DNA of 30,234 bases, taken from positions 1 through 30,234 of the forward strand of contig JAVKOQ010000525.1 of assembly GCA_031835245.1 (NCBI GenBank), read 5' to 3'. The notes beneath the pieces are model-generated. The model was not told where the DNA came from. It saw nothing but the letters and a program-made list of their open reading frames with translations, and ran no database searches. The translations under genes were made by a program, and so were the position numbers. This document shows, one piece after another, positions 29,316-30,234 of the stretch. The stretch's first letter is position 1. The number at the start of each line of letters is the position of its first letter. Source of the DNA: Balamuthia mandrillaris (taxonomy: Eukaryota; Discosea; Longamoebia; Balamuthiidae).

Positions 29316-30152
29316 ATGGCCGAAATGTTGGACGAGAACCTCTGGGGCCTGGTGCTCGTCAACCTTGCCCCCAAGGACTTTTACACCGCCACGCGGGTGT
29401 GCAGGGCATGGCGCCAGCTGGAGCAAGACCCGGCCGTGCGCCGGGCCGTTTGGGCCAACCTCCACTCCATCACCCACTCCTCCATGGACAATGAGGGCAA
29501 GGTTGTGGTGACCAAACTGGTTCCAGCCCATCGCAAAGGGGCAGGAGAGCTTGTCCTGCTGGAGTCCCATGACCGGCCGTGCCACCGTGCGCGGGGCTAC
29601 TGTTGGACAGGTTATCTGCCGAGCCCCAACACGAAGGTCCGTTATGACGGCTCTTTGGGGCGGTGCGACAACATATCGCTGGAGTATGGCAAGGAGGGGC
29701 AGTTGGTGTACAATGCCTCATCTCATGGCACCATGTCCATGTTTTTGCGCCCTAAGGATCCTAGAGCCAGGGATGTCTGCATTGTGGTAATGCTTTGTTG
29801 CTTTTCTCTTTTTTTTTGGTCTTATATTTTTTATTTGCTTTTTGTTGATATCGTGTATCAAAAACGTTATCCTCCTCCCGTGTATGTTCTACAGCCAGCA
29901 GGCATGGCCAGAACTACCAGCGAAAGGGTAGAGCGAGGCAGAGCCTTTGCGAAGACTTTGCTGAGGGACGCCGGTCTGCCAGAGACACTCCATGCCTGGA
30001 TATCCTTCCTATTGGCAACCGGCTCTTCCACTTGGATGGCCTCGATGTTCTTCCCCGACCTGCACACCCGAGACTACGTCAACCATTCGGATGTGTACCC
30101 GTGGCTCGAAGCCGCAGAGGCACAACTGGCCGCAGGCAAGCACGGAGAATAA
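29316..30152 (+). CDS. F-box protein, unknown target (2 exons)
   Basis: Exons 29316-29786 and 29895-30152 encode 242 residues. The N-terminal ~45 residues form an F-box (MLDENLWGLVLVNLAPKDFY, then TATRVCRAWRQLEQD), so the protein should bind Skp1 in an SCF ubiquitin ligase. The rest is not recognised; it has a central segment with many Gly/Tyr/Cys residues (RGYCWTGYLPSPNTKVRYDG) and a C-terminal helical part. No repeats like those of the other two F-box genes are present. The 108-nt intron (GTAATG...CTACAG) is T-rich like its neighbours but is a multiple of three and contains no stop, so retention would add 36 mostly hydrophobic residues (278 in total). The ATG at 29316 is the first in frame; the frame upstream has only a GTG at 29301. 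Confidence 0.82.
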   Translation: MAEMLDENLWGLVLVNLAPKDFYTATRVCRAWRQLEQDPAVRRAVWANLHSITHSSMDNEGKVVVTKLVPAHRKGAGELVLLESHDRPCHRARGYCWTGYLPSPNTKVRYDGSLGRCDNISLEYGKEGQLVYNASSHGTMSMFLRPKDPRARDVCIVVMLCCFSLFFWSYIFYLLFVDIVYQKRYPPPVYVLQPAGMARTTSERVERGRAFAKTLLRDAGLPETLHAWISFLLATGSSTWMASMFFPDLHTRDYVNHSDVYPWLEAAEAQLAAGKHGE

Positions 30153-30234
30153 CACCATGTCGACATGAAAATGTCGACCGATTTTGTGAACTTTTTGTCG
30201 ACCATTACAGAACAACAGAGGAAGGAAGAATGAA
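30153..30234. promoter_or_regulatory. GTCGAC-rich 3' flank
   Basis: Just past the F-box stop lie the perfect 12-bp palindrome CATGTCGACATG (30156-30167), ATGTCGAC (30171-30178) and TGTCGAC (30196-30202). The text between, GTCGACCGATTTTGTGAACTTTTT, resembles GTCGATTTGTGAAGTTT at 23106-23122 in the dynamin/VPS9 gap. Confidence 0.45.

Overview
This window is intron-rich, gene-dense nuclear DNA from a unicellular eukaryote. I read thirteen protein-coding genes in about 30 kb. Nine of them contain GT-AG introns (52 in total, mostly 56-280 nt). Gene content points to a free-living amoebozoan of the Acanthamoeba/Balamuthia kind: Trp/Cys-rich 27-residue F-box/ankyrin-like repeat proteins, a DRP5/ARC5-type dynamin, a Varp/Rabex-like VPS9 protein, a CsbD-like protein and a mitochondrial-type P450. 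This placement is inference; nothing in the window fixes the species. I see no tRNA, rRNA, transposon, virus-like element or CRISPR array.

Layout, left to right. 1-719: no recognised gene. 720-1601 (+): secreted Cys-rich protein of unknown function. 1731-3714 (-): F-box plus about 20 tandem 81-bp repeat units, with an interrupted frame. 3876-6758 (-): large F-box-like protein of unknown function, 3 exons. 6930-8940 (-): mitochondrial-type cytochrome P450, 2 exons. 9426-9785 (+): CKS1 cyclin-dependent-kinase subunit, sharing a divergent promoter region with the P450. 10144-13243 (-): ten-exon bZIP factor resembling plant TGA/DOG1-domain proteins. 13827-14126 (+): CsbD-like stress protein. 14717-15499 (+): a second, intact F-box/repeat protein. 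15934-19141 (+): Atm1/ABCB7 mitochondrial ABC transporter, 12 exons. 19181-22951 (-): DRP5/ARC5-type dynamin, 14 exons. 23426-26979 (+): VPS9-domain Rab GEF, 11 exons. 27286-29026 (-): NAD-isocitrate dehydrogenase catalytic subunit, 5 exons. 29316-30152 (+): F-box protein with one intron. Exon boundaries were set by hand from splice dinucleotides, phase and family similarity; for every spliced gene the summed exon length is a multiple of three.

There are no operons; the genes are independent. Functional links are loose: P450, Atm1 and IDH all look mitochondrial (Atm1 supports extramitochondrial Fe-S assembly, IDH the TCA cycle); dynamin and CKS1 relate to division and the cell cycle; the VPS9 protein to endosomes; four F-box or F-box-like proteins to ubiquitin ligases.

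The most notable signals are: the TGA/DOG1-like bZIP in an apparently non-plant protist; E2F-like and CCAAT motifs upstream of CKS1; recurrent GTCGAC palindromes in intergenic DNA; A-rich 3' splice sites with relaxed donors; (CT)n microsatellites always on the sense strand of introns; and the near-identical 81-bp repeat block with a frame interruption.
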